From Selaginella moellendorffii (Eukaryota > Streptophyta > Lycopodiopsida > Selaginellales > Selaginellaceae), in the NCBI RefSeq assembly GCF_000143415.4, contig NW_003314314.1, positions 493,443-557,442 of the forward strand: a stretch of DNA of 64,000 nt. Reading direction: 5' to 3'. Both the position numbers and the translations under genes were made by a program. This document shows positions 22,590-32,284 of the stretch, piece by piece. Each line of letters begins with the position of its first letter. Position 1 is the stretch's first letter. A model generated the notes under the pieces. That model was not told the origin of the DNA and ran no database searches. It saw nothing but the letters and a program-made list of their open reading frames with translations.

Positions 22590-23010
22590 TTTCGATGCTT
22601 GGCGATGTCAACTACTTGGAGCAGCTGGGATGCCTTTCTCGCATTGCTGCGAGGGTTTCTGCGAGTGGGTGTGTGAGAGGTTGGAGAGAATGTTCCCTCT
22701 CATAATCTCATACACGCATGCGAACCAGCAGGCTCGTTATGCTGCTGGCACGGTATAAAGCTTTCAGAGTTTTCTTTTCTCCGCTGATCATACTGGGTGT
22801 TTGATTAGATGTTCGTGACCGGCAACCGCGAGTTTGTTTTGCTGAATGCAAATCACATGGAGCTCCTGGTGGAGACGTTTATGGAGCGGCACAGGATCTG
22901 GTGTGGTTCGTGAGCAAGGATCAGAAGGTGACCAGGGACGAGGTTTACATCTGCTTCCCCGAGATCAGCCAAATAGGTGACCTTATAGTCTCTTTATCAC
23001 TCTTCCAGCT
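22590..23010 (+). pseudogene. Unrecognised gene fragments upstream of the intact PPR gene (unit 4)
   Basis: Coding-like pieces VNYLEQLGCLSRIAARVSAS, MFVTGNREFVLLNANHMELL, ETFMERHR and VSKDQKVTRDEVYICFPEIS, in different frames without a consistent exon set. Related pieces precede the PPR copies in units 1 and 3. They may be leftover exons of an unknown gene; the family is not recognised. Confidence 0.4.
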
Positions 23011-23175
23011 CTCAAATTCTCTCATTTCTTTTGCAGCTCGCCGTCGTCTCGCCTCTGTGATGGCTCTCAAGCTCGCTCCAATTCATCAAGAACTTCAAAA
23101 CGTCAATGGAAATCAACAAAAGTCAACAAAGTCAATAAACCTCAAAGACTATTGACTTTCTTTGCATCCTAAACA

Positions 23176-23190
23176 ATGTCCATCGTATGA
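23176..23190 (+). promoter_or_regulatory. Upstream ORF overlapping the PPR start
   Basis: A four-codon upstream ORF (ATG at 23176, stop TGA at 23188-23190) overlaps the PPR start codon at 23187 in an ATGA arrangement. If the message includes it, ribosomes would have to leak past it or reinitiate. Whether the transcript starts upstream of 23176 is unknown. Confidence 0.4.
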
Positions 23191-25748
23191 GACAGCCGCA
23201 CGATTTGGTGGCGCTCTTGCGATCGTGCGGCTTCCATCGCGACCTGGCGCGCGGTCGGCGAATTCACGCGCAGATCCTGTCGTGCGAGCAGTGGCCCTCG
23301 AATTTCCTTGCGAATCAGCTCGTCCTCATGTATGGCAGATGCAAGAGCGTCGAGGAGGCGTGCGAGGTCTTCAATGGCATCACCCAGCCGGATCTCTTCT
23401 CGTGTAACATCATGCTCGACGCATTTGCCAAGAACGGGCAATTGTGTCAGGCAAAACACTTCTTTGATTTCATGCCCGCTCGAGATGCCATTTCGTGGAA
23501 TGTGATAATCAAAATTTTTGCCTTAAGCGAAAATTTGCAATGCCTAGACACTGTGTGTAATCGGCTGCCTGCTTACGGCATAAACTCCTGGAACTCTATC
23601 ATTGCAGCATTTGCCCAGTTCGGGGAAATACTCCAGGCTAAGCTTTTCTACGAGAAGATGAAACGTTATACTGACGACACTATTGTCGCATCGACTGCTA
23701 TAATAGTTGCGTATGGGAGGTCTAACCTGGCCCACGAAGCTAAAGTTTTGTTTGATTCCATGCCGCAGAAAGATGTAATCTCATGGACTGCGCTCCTCGC
23801 TGCAAATGCCGGAAGAAGGGACCTTGTGGAACTTGCAAGAATGATCTTCGCGGCCATGCCGCAGTGGAACTTGGTCTGCTGCACGACCATGATCCAGATG
23901 CTGGCTCAGGACCGAAGCTTGGATCAAGCACGCGATATCTTTGATCGATTGCCTGAAAGGAACATCGTCGCCTGGACTGCAATGATCCAAGCCTACCTTC
24001 AAAGCTGCCAGTTCCACCAAGCGAAGCTCCTCTTCGATCAAATCCCATTCCCTCCCGATTCCACGCTCTCCACCTTGCTGATCTCTTCCCTCCCGCGAGA
24101 CGCTTCCATCGACGACGCTATCGCTATCTTCAACCGCAGCTCCCCACGCGATCCAAGAACCTGGGAGGCGATTCTCTCGGCCTTTTTGCAACTTAGTCTC
24201 GTCCAGGAAGCTAACAGCGTCTTCTGGATCATGCCACAGCACTCGACGATCGCTTGCACGATCATTCTCCGCGCTCAAACCGATACCGCGACCTCCAAGC
24301 TCATCTTCGATCAAATGGAGCACCGGGATGCCATCTCTTTCAACGCGATGATCCAGTCCTTCTCTCAGCACCACGATCTGGAGGCCGCTTGCGAGATCTT
24401 TCATGCAATGCCCGCCTGGGAAGCCTGTTCTTGGACCACCATCCTCCAGTGCTATGCCCAAGCTGGGAATATCACCCAAGCACGCAGTGTTTTCGATGCC
24501 ATGGCCGAGAGGAACGTTGTCTCCTACAACGGACTTCTCCAAGGATACGTTGCCAGTGACAATTTTGAGCTCGCCAAGAACACCTTCGAGAGAATGCCCG
24601 AGCACGACGTTGTGAGCTCCACGACGATGATCTCGGCGTATAGTCGGAGTCGAGGAACTCTCGATCAAGCTCGAGCGCTCTTCGATACTCTCCCGGCGAG
24701 GGACGCTGCCTGTTGGAACGCGATGGTGTTTGCCTATGCCCGAAATGGTTTTCTCGCCGAGGCAAGCCGGCTCTTCGCGAAAGTTGGCTCCGCCAACACC
24801 GTGCTGTGTAACGAGATGATGGCTGCGTATTCTCGGGCCGGGCTCGTCGAGAAATCTCTAGAGCTTTTCCACTGCATGCCTCGACGAGATCTTGTGTCGT
24901 GGAACTCGGCTCTCGGTGGCTGCTGCGAGAATGATCTGTTCGTCCAGGCGAGAGAAGTGTTTGACTTGATGCCTCAGAGAAGCGATGTGTCGCTCACGAC
25001 GATGATTTCTGTGTGCTCCCGGGGCGGTAAACTGGAAGAAGCTGAGCATATATTCACGAGCATACCTACGAACCAGGAGAACGGCGTGGCTTCCACGGCC
25101 ATGGTTGCAGCGTATGCTCGAAACGGAGAGTTGGAGCGAGCGAAGAAGCTATTTGAGACCATCTCGAGGCCGACCAGTGTTTCCTGGATCGTCATGATCG
25201 CTGCTTGCGCTCAGCACGGCCTGGTGACTGAAGTGATCGAGTTGTTCCACAGTATGCCGGTGAGGGACTTCAAGTGTTGGAATGCCACCATTGCAGCGCT
25301 GTCTCAGAACGGCTGTAGCAAAGAAGCAGTCGAGTTGTATAAGTTGTTCCAGCTTGAAGGTCTGGAGCCGAGCGAGATCACTGTGCTGAGCGTGTTATCT
25401 GCCTGCAGCCGTGCTGGATTGCTGGCCGAAGGTTACGAGTGTTTCAAGTCAATACAAGCGGACGACCGGCTGAAAAAACTGATGTCACCGGAACATTACG
25501 CTTGCATGGTTGATCTTCTCTCTCGAACTGGGAACTTGTCCGAGGCCCGGGCTTTCATAGAAAGCATGCCTCTCGCTGCAAGTAGTTCTGTTTGGAATTC
25601 ACTGCTGGGTGCTTGTGGAACTCAGAGTGAAAAGCTCCTGGGTATAACAGCTGCACAACAAGCCATGGAGCATCCCAACGCAAGATCCTGCTCGTCACCA
25701 TACGCGGCACTCGCAAACGTCCACTGCATGGAACTAGATTTTTTATGA
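23187..25748 (+). CDS. PLS-class pentatricopeptide repeat protein (intact copy, unit 4)
   Basis: Intronless, 853 residues, the only intact member of the duplicated array. PPR proteins bind organelle RNA one base per repeat. A chain of mostly S-type 31-residue repeats runs from about residue 35 to 760, with typical cores such as FDSMPQKDVISWTALLAANA, FDAMAERNVVSYNGLLQGY and LFDTLPARDAACWNAMVFAY. The end resembles a shortened E motif (SSVWNSLLGACG, then YAALANVHC) and then stops, with no E+ or DYW domain. A clear organelle transit peptide is not obvious because the first repeat begins near the start. Its stop is 46 bp from the stop of the convergent channel gene. Probably an organellar RNA-processing factor; target unknown. 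Confidence 0.9.
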   Translation: MRQPHDLVALLRSCGFHRDLARGRRIHAQILSCEQWPSNFLANQLVLMYGRCKSVEEACEVFNGITQPDLFSCNIMLDAFAKNGQLCQAKHFFDFMPARDAISWNVIIKIFALSENLQCLDTVCNRLPAYGINSWNSIIAAFAQFGEILQAKLFYEKMKRYTDDTIVASTAIIVAYGRSNLAHEAKVLFDSMPQKDVISWTALLAANAGRRDLVELARMIFAAMPQWNLVCCTTMIQMLAQDRSLDQARDIFDRLPERNIVAWTAMIQAYLQSCQFHQAKLLFDQIPFPPDSTLSTLLISSLPRDASIDDAIAIFNRSSPRDPRTWEAILSAFLQLSLVQEANSVFWIMPQHSTIACTIILRAQTDTATSKLIFDQMEHRDAISFNAMIQSFSQHHDLEAACEIFHAMPAWEACSWTTILQCYAQAGNITQARSVFDAMAERNVVSYNGLLQGYVASDNFELAKNTFERMPEHDVVSSTTMISAYSRSRGTLDQARALFDTLPARDAACWNAMVFAYARNGFLAEASRLFAKVGSANTVLCNEMMAAYSRAGLVEKSLELFHCMPRRDLVSWNSALGGCCENDLFVQAREVFDLMPQRSDVSLTTMISVCSRGGKLEEAEHIFTSIPTNQENGVASTAMVAAYARNGELERAKKLFETISRPTSVSWIVMIAACAQHGLVTEVIELFHSMPVRDFKCWNATIAALSQNGCSKEAVELYKLFQLEGLEPSEITVLSVLSACSRAGLLAEGYECFKSIQADDRLKKLMSPEHYACMVDLLSRTGNLSEARAFIESMPLAASSSVWNSLLGACGTQSEKLLGITAAQQAMEHPNARSCSSPYAALANVHCMELDFL

Positions 25749-25794
25749 GCCAAGCAAGAGAGTAAAAGTGACAAGGGATCACCTTATGGTTTCG

Positions 25795-28700
25795 TTATTC
25801 CTCCTCTGCGACTGCCACCATAACATCTTCTATTGACCACGTTCGACGCTCAGCTTTGTTTGGTGGATTTATGATGGCACGCTCAGCTGCAGCAGGCCGG
25901 TAACCGATGATAATCTCGTGTCTTTGCCTTGCACGGATCATCACCTCGTAAAAATTCAGCTCCTCTTGGTCATACAAGTAGAGTGCTGCAGTTCGTATGT
26001 ATAATTCATTGCCCTGTAAAAACAAAACAAAGATTCAAAAAGGAAAACAAAGAACGAAAAGGAACTCACCTCTTCAGAGAAAAGCTCTTCGAGGACACGG
26101 TTGATTTGTTTATCTTCAGCCACCATTGCTAATGCCATACTCACTAACTCATTAGAAAGCACGTAATCACCTATCTTAGAGACTGAGACCAGATGCCTTG
26201 TTCTAGAGTCAAGGATCTCGCTGATAATGATTGACTTGTTAGAAGCTTGCTCCATTTCTCGTATCCAAGATGTGTGACTCGAGCCTGCTTGCCGAATTTG
26301 TACAGTTTTTGTTTCTTTGTAAGGCAGCCGTTTGGACTGAAAAACAAAATTAAGGAATTTTGTATCGCAAAGTAGGATCTGAACGTACCTGAATATCTCG
26401 AATCAATAGCAGCGTAGCTAAGGAGCGCGAATCTGCTTTAACAACAGACTCTTCCAGAGCCTCATCTGCCAGGATCAAAATCTATCCGTACAATAGATAG
26501 TGAAAACGTTTTTAAAAAAAGATCTAGCAATCTGTCCATACCGAATCAAACGTTTCCAAAGGAAGACTTTCAAGGTGACGACGAATGACCGCATTTCCCT
26601 CGCGGTGTACGAGCTTGATATTAAACAACAACTGCGGATCAAGTCCACCATCCAACAGTTTCTTCTCCCTCTCATGCTCGGGGACTTCGCTAAACATCCA
26701 TAACTCGGAACCTTGGGCAAGGAAAGCTTCCAGTACCTGCAAAAAGAAAGAAACAAACTTGGTAAGACACTCATCTTTAAAGCACTAGAAAGCATTCAGA
26801 GAGAAAAGTAGTGGGAAGTGGGAGGAATATCGGTGTCTGCTTCAGCTGCGCTCATGGGACCTCCACGAGTAACCTTACCATTATCATGTCATCCATGTCT
26901 CGTCTCCAACCACAAAACAAAACCTTCTCAGGATACTTTCGGTGTGACATGACTTTCGGCAGAGGTCCCGCTCGCACCTGCAGCCGGGGGAGGGGAAAGG
27001 GTGAGCACAGCAGAGATCTTGCCATCTTACCATAATCATATCCTCAACATCACGGCGCCAACCACAGAGAAGCATCTTCTTTGGGACCTTTGGCTTTCGA
27101 CAAACGTCTAGTTCAGGTGAAACATTTTCAACCTGGTCACATGAGACGTTCCATTTTCAGTCCGCTACTATGCTTTCTCTCCCCCCAAACTTACCTTTTT
27201 TTCTTCCTAGACTATAAGCTTCCTATGACTACTTTGCTAGTAAACTTGAAAAGCAAAAGATACAGTTCGTACCTTTGGCACAGGAGCTGGTGCGTAAGTG
27301 TCGTCATCTTCTGCAATAACCAGAAGCTCGTCCCCTTCAAGTAGTATGTAGTCGTCTTCCGGGTTGAGAAGAATGCGGCCATTGGAGGCTGCTTTCACTC
27401 CACAAGGTACAGCATCCGGGAAGCTGATCAAAACGTCTTTGAAGTTCAGGCCATCCAGCTGAGGCCACCTTTTGATGTAGAACTCGGCGTTGTCAAACCC
27501 GAGTATGTCCTCCCAGATCTGCAAAAGCAAGAAGACTTTAAGACAAAGGATGGTTGATGTCGAACCTGAGCAAGTCCCGGTTGTCTTGCACATTGGATCA
27601 TAAGGCGGCCAATCACGTCATGTGCTACTACTGTCTCTACCATTTCTCCACCGACGAGCTTCACCAGTGGTTCGTTGTCGATGTCGCTTAGCTCTACTAC
27701 AACATGTCCCTTGAGCCCTTCCTTGACTCCGGCAAGGCTTAGCACCACACGTAATGCTCGCGCGTCACTCTACAACATCAAAACCATTAGGACAAGGACA
27801 GTCGTTTGCAAGGTTTTACCTGATCCGCATTCTCGACTTCTGCAAGAACTATAATTGAACGCGCTTTAGAAACTGAAACCTGGTTTCACAAGTTAAGGTG
27901 TCATGTAAGAAATAAGTCTCTGGTACCTTCTTGAGGTCGGCCATAATGAGAGGACTACCACTTCTGCATATTACTGAAGTTCCCATGAAATCAAACTCCA
28001 ACTTTGCTATGTCAATCTCCATTTGCTCCTTATCTCGCTCTGCCAGTACAACGACAATGCTGCCACCTAAACTCTGATTTGCAATTGCTAATTGTTTCAA
28101 GAGCGATCCCTGAAAGCATGTATTAGTCCGGAGCCGAAAACTAGAGAAGCAAAATCCATGCTTACCAATTTATCACTCCATCCAAGAACCAGTGTATGGT
28201 TACTCTCTATAACTTCGCTTTTGCCTTTCTTGAGCGAGTCCACCTTCTCTGAAATGGCGTCCGAAACGAGTCCCAACATGAGAGCAAAAATAAGAAGTCC
28301 TCCCAAGCTGATGCAGACCGAAACAAATCTCGGACCAAAACCGATGTTGTCTGCGTGATTTCCAGAGTCTGCAACATAAGTCCACGCCCTCCAAAAGGCA
28401 TCCCAAATGCTATCCTGGCTAACGGCATACAGTGCTAATCCCCCTACGACTATAAGCACTAGAGTTGCCAGCAACAGTGCTAGCGGCTTCACGTAAGAAA
28501 AAGAAGAAAAAACGACGTCTACCCTGTAAGCTAACCTCGTACTCAATGGGACCTCTTCTTCGTTGCTTCTGTCACTCAGCCCAAGCTTGGGAATCTGATC
28601 GAGAAACTTATGCAGGAGAAACGGCATGACCAGGAAAAAACTGGAAAGGAGCAAGGCATAGTTTCTAATTCCTCTCGTACGCAACACTTCTACCTCAGTT

Positions 28701-29580
28701 TCTACTTCCCGGATAATCTGCGGATCGATTGTTTCAACCTCTCTGCAAAACTTGACTCGTACGCTGCATTCTGTCAGCTCTTTCCTGGTTTTAGCCACCT
28801 CTTGCTGCAAAAACAAGCAGAAAAGGTCAATCGATGGCTCGATGAAAGTTGTTATACCTCCAGATGAACTGCCTGGTCCCGCATAGCCAAGGCATACAAA
28901 AGAACAACTGAGCATGCGATGGATAGCTGGAAACGAGAAACACGTAGACCAGAAAATCTTTCTCGAAGAAAAGCCTTGAAGCTTACCAATATAAACGTCG
29001 TAGGCCATAGGTAGGATCTCTTTGTTTCCAAACTCACGGCCGGCACTGTTGCATGCTTCGGAATGTTGATCCTTGTAGCAAGATCACTCGAAAAATTGTG
29101 TACTCCCTCAGGACATAGACCAGGAAGTTCTTCCGCTGAAAGGACCGGCTGAGGCAGTGATTCTCTTCCTGGCTTCTCAAGCTCGGGGTCGTCTTTGTGA
29201 AGTAGATCCGCATTCCAGGAAACCACTGTTTTTCCAGACTCTTTTGCTGCTTCCCCCTTCTTCGAAACCTTTCCAGGCCTGGAAGTGACTGCATCAGGGG
29301 AGGAGCTCGTTGCTGTAGAGGCGTTGAACCGTCTGATAGCGGGCAACAGTGGACCTGGAATTCTGCCGGCATTGGTCGGAGAGATCGAGCGAGACCGTCG
29401 TAGAGGCCGTCTCACTGTCGAAGATCTTAGCAAGCTCGGTGCTGAGTTTGGCGGGCCAAGCTGAGCTAGATCGTCTTTCCCACGCATCCTTCTAAAAAGA
29501 AACCGCACAAAGTAGATGTCATAGCTTCGAGCTAACAAAGGAAGGAAAGCATTTGTACCTTTCTCATTCGTGGACGCCAT
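25795..29580 (-). CDS. DMI1/POLLUX-like: DMI1/POLLUX/CASTOR-type nuclear-envelope cation channel
   Basis: Ion channel of the plant CASTOR/POLLUX family, needed in the nuclear envelope for symbiotic calcium spiking in other plants. Exons on -: 29580-28987, 28926-28858, 28804-28166, 28109-27927, 27879-27820, 27769-27566, 27518-27273, then one of 27132-27031 or 26977-26879, then 26736-26542, 26481-26389, 26336-26070 and 26013-25795. All are GT-AG with matching phases, giving 955 or 956 residues. Visible parts are a Ser/Pro/Arg-rich N-terminus, four hydrophobic segments, the pore filter WTYVADSGNHAD, the linker GLVSDAISEKVDSLKKGKSE and two RCK-type gating-ring domains (VLGWSDKL; CGWRRD). A downstream Met at 29487 is an alternative start. 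Confidence 0.93.
26879..26977 (-). other. Channel exon 8b (alternative version 2)
   Basis: 33 codons, phase 0 at both ends. A strong pyrimidine-rich acceptor (cccctcccccggctgcag) precedes 26977 and the donor is gtaagg after 26879. It encodes VRAGPLPKVMSHRKYPEKVL then FCGWRRDMDDMIM, closer to the usual DMI1/CASTOR sequence than 8a. Only 53 bp of intron (26978-27030) separate it from 8a. Confidence 0.82.
27031..27132 (-). other. Channel exon 8a (alternative version 1)
   Basis: 34 codons, phase 0 at both ends, acceptor ccag at 27136-27133 and donor gtaag after 27031. It encodes VENVSPELDVCRKPKVPKKM followed by LLCGWRRDVEDMIM, the start of the second RCK domain. It is a diverged duplicate of exon 8b. 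Its acceptor has only a weak pyrimidine tract. Confidence 0.8.
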
Positions 29581-30984
29581 TGAGCAACATTGTCAGAGCT
29601 TTAGAACTGGAAACCAAGAGTTTTGAGGAAAGAAAAAAAAAAATTTAGAGAAAACGCTCATACCATTTTTATTCGAGAAACCATATGATCTTCTCGTCAG
29701 TGGCGAGAATGCTTGGAGCTCAAAACCGGGACTCCAAATCTGAGGCACTTGAATACCCTGTGAACAAACAGTGCCAGTGCCGAATAAACTTCTCGAGACT
29801 GTAGATCACGAGAAATCATGTCGCATATGCGCTTCCAGAATCCAGAGTTTTTAAATTCATCCTCCTGTTTCGATCGAAAACACAAAATCATACCTCGATG
29901 GAAGAAACATACTAAAGAATCTAGGCAAGAAGAACTCGTCCAGAAAATCAACCAGGAACAAATTTCACTCGATCAGCCTCAGCTTCGATCGCGGCCGCTA
30001 TGCGATCAATCTAACAATCCAAGGATCCAATGGCCCGCAACTTAGTGAGTTAAGGTTTCTTGCCATTGCCTCCACACAAGACTTCAAACGAAACATCACT
30101 AGTCTTCTCTTGGGATGGACTCCTCTCACACCTCTTAATCGTATGCCTCCAATCACAGGAAGCATCGGCCGCGAAGGGCATGCTGGCGAGCAAATCCCGC
30201 GCACACCCAAGGAATCCCCCTTGGACCTAGGTTCCTTTTTTCTAGGCTCGTTGTCTTGGAAGATTGCACATTCCATTTGTTCCACAATTATTTGTCTATC
30301 AAATAGTCTTTCTAAACCTCCTTGTGAAATTGTTTGGCAAATGACTCAGCACATGAAAGAGGAGACAATCCACCTTCCAAAGCTTGGGTTTGATCCCCGG
30401 TGGGGATGGTGAAAGATAAATTCATCCAACTGAGTTACTGTAAAGTTCACTATTAGCATGAAATTGTGCTAGAGTTATTAGCCATTTAAGTTATGCATGA
30501 AGTACTTACATTTATTATTAATCATTTTTGTTTTATTTTGAGTTGGATAAAAACGTTGTATACTTTAAACAGCTTAACTTAAACTTACAAATATTTATTT
30601 CAAATATATTTTAATTGTGCAAATTTGTCTTTCTTTTCATGCAATTATTACTTTTACTCATCATTGTTTAAGATATGCACCACACTTATTTTCAAACAAT
30701 AAATGCAATATATATCTTAAAAATTCACTTAAATCAATATTTAAAATTAAATATAATAAACATGATAATGATAAAATTTTAAAACATTAGCTATAAAGAA
30801 ACCCCCACCTGAATATGTTTATTCTTGTCAAAAATAAAGAAACAAGTCTAGCCAATTATTCTCATCTTTTATAGGAAACATAATGCCCTAAATCAATTCT
30901 AATCTAAATTCTAATCTAGTTCCTTCTCAAACTCGTCATCATAGCTGATTTTTGGGAATAAAAATGGGCAATTTTATGTGATTA

Positions 30985-30986
<2 letters not shown>
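29581..30986. other. Upstream region of the channel gene; no gene seen
   Basis: 5' leader and promoter of the channel, then a short piece at about 29945-30010 that resembles (minus strand, AIEAEADRVK) the small gene at 31708-31990 but soon hits a stop. A probable dead duplicate. From about 30430 the DNA is AT-rich with no credible frame. Confidence 0.5.

Positions 30987-31027
<41 letters not shown>
30987..31027. repeat. (TA)n microsatellite
   Basis: About 40 bp of pure TA dinucleotides in AT-rich intergenic DNA. Confidence 0.95.
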
Positions 31028-31032
<5 letters not shown>

Positions 31033-31460
31033 GAACTTGGTTTTTATAATGAATATTATGTGGATACATTAATTTATTAGTTTAAAAATTTTAAAATATA
31101 TTAATTATATAGTTGATTTATTGTTATTTTTATTTACAATATTAAGCAAAACTTAAAGGATATAAATGATGGATAACTTAGTGGATGGCATAGAAATTTT
31201 AAAGGTAATTGTTTAAATATTTAAAATTATACTACTCAACTTTGATTTTTTATAAGAAAAAAGTAAAAAAGTTGATTATATAATTTGAAATAATAAATTA
31301 GATTTGATATAAATTTGTTTGTATTTTCAACTTAGACTCAGTTGTTAGCAAAAGTACATGATTGGTTTGAGACTGAGTCTAAGTTATGGTTAAGGTAAGA
31401 GATTTATTTATTTAATTATTCCAGCTTAAATCCATCGTACAATTGCATGATCTTATGCTC

Positions 31461-31492
31461 TTAGATCATGAGCGCCCACGCTCATGATCTAA
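31461..31492. repeat. Perfect 14-bp inverted repeat with 4-nt loop
   Basis: ttagatcatgagcg, loop ccca, then cgctcatgatctaa: a perfect hairpin in the AT-rich gap about 220 bp downst of the small gene's stop (that gene is on minus). A second, looser 12-bp inverted repeat lies at 31331-31342 and 31372-31383. Confidence 0.85.
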
Positions 31493-31707
31493 AACATTAC
31501 ATTCTTGCATTTTCTGATTCGTCCGAGGACGCTATTAAAGATGACGCGCGTTATAAAAGCTTTGAGCTTTGAGAGAAGAAAACAAAAAATGAAAGAAAAA
31601 GCCATTTTTTTTCTCGTTAGTGGCAAGAGTCCTCATGTACCCAAACACAAAGAAAGAAGAAAGAGCAGGAGAAAATAAAAAGACCTTTCCTCCCATGTAT
31701 GATACTT

Positions 31708-31990
31708 TCAAAACGCCAGCTCCGCGAACAATCGCTCAAGATCATCCGCCTCCGTGGAAGTCCGGTCCTGGCAGGTGCGCGACGAGATTAGGGCAAAAAT
31801 AAACTCGTCGCTCGCTGCTCACCTGGCGTGGGATTTTGAGAAGATCGAGCATTTTGCCCAGGACCTTGAGACGATGGATCGCATACGCGCTTGATCGCGG
31901 CAGCTTTTTCACTCGATCGACCTCAGCTTCGATCGCCGCCTCCCGCGTCTTGTCGTCGCCGCATTGTGGCTTGACGCGATCAATCTCCAT
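31708..31990 (-). CDS. Small conserved-looking protein of unknown function
   Basis: 75-residue protein from two exons, 31990-31823 and 31767-31708, with a 55-bp GT-AG intron in phase 0. The first ATG is at 31990. It is acidic and helical: EAAIEAEVDRVKKLPRSSAY, then AIHRLKVLGKMLDLLK, and after the intron RTSTEADDLERLFAELAF. It looks like the short soluble plant proteins with a KLPxSSxYxxHRxKVL core and an acidic leucine-rich C-terminus; I know no function for them. No signal peptide or membrane segment. Unspliced reading adds 27 codons and loses the conserved tail, which favours the intron. Confidence 0.7.
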
Positions 31991-32048
31991 GGCCAAGAAC
32001 CTAAAGATTTACCCTCAATGCCAGAAACCCGAGGACTAAAAACAATGT

Positions 32049-32121
32049 GACTCCATGGCCCAATGGATAAGGCGCTGGTCTACGGAACCAGAGATTCTGG
32101 GTTCGATCCCCAGTGGAGTCG
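32049..32121 (+). tRNA. tRNA-Arg (anticodon ACG)
   Basis: 73-nt cloverleaf. The acceptor stem GACTCCA pairs with TGGAGTC and the discriminator base is G. The D arm contains GGCCCAATGGATAAGGC-like sequence with the A box, the anticodon stem ctggt/accag carries loop CTACGGA, and the T arm is CTGGG TTCGATC CCCAG. No intron. CCA is not encoded, as expected for a nuclear gene. Confidence 0.96.
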
Positions 32122-32284
32122 ATTCTTTATATATACATATTTTTATTTTATTACAAATACAAATGCGAGCCTCCCCTTTATATCGTTATATAGGCATAAC
32201 AGGCGTTATGCGACAGTACAATTTTTGATATTTTATCGATATATTCTGTTAAGCCTTTTATGCGCATTTTTACATGACTGCTTT

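Noticed and set aside
26820-26878. Possible third copy of the channel's duplicated exon
   Set aside because: The intron between exon 8b and exon 9 was read on the minus strand and contains no CGWRRD-like block.
29697-29951. 84-codon minus-strand frame upstream of the channel
   Set aside because: No homology signal, no splice logic, and in a region partly duplicated from the small gene at 31.7 kb.
30330-30412. tRNA-like B-box (ggtttgatcccc) with a possible A-box (tggcaaatgactcagc)
   Set aside because: Box spacing is too long and no acceptor or anticodon stems pair; at best an old SINE or tRNA relic.
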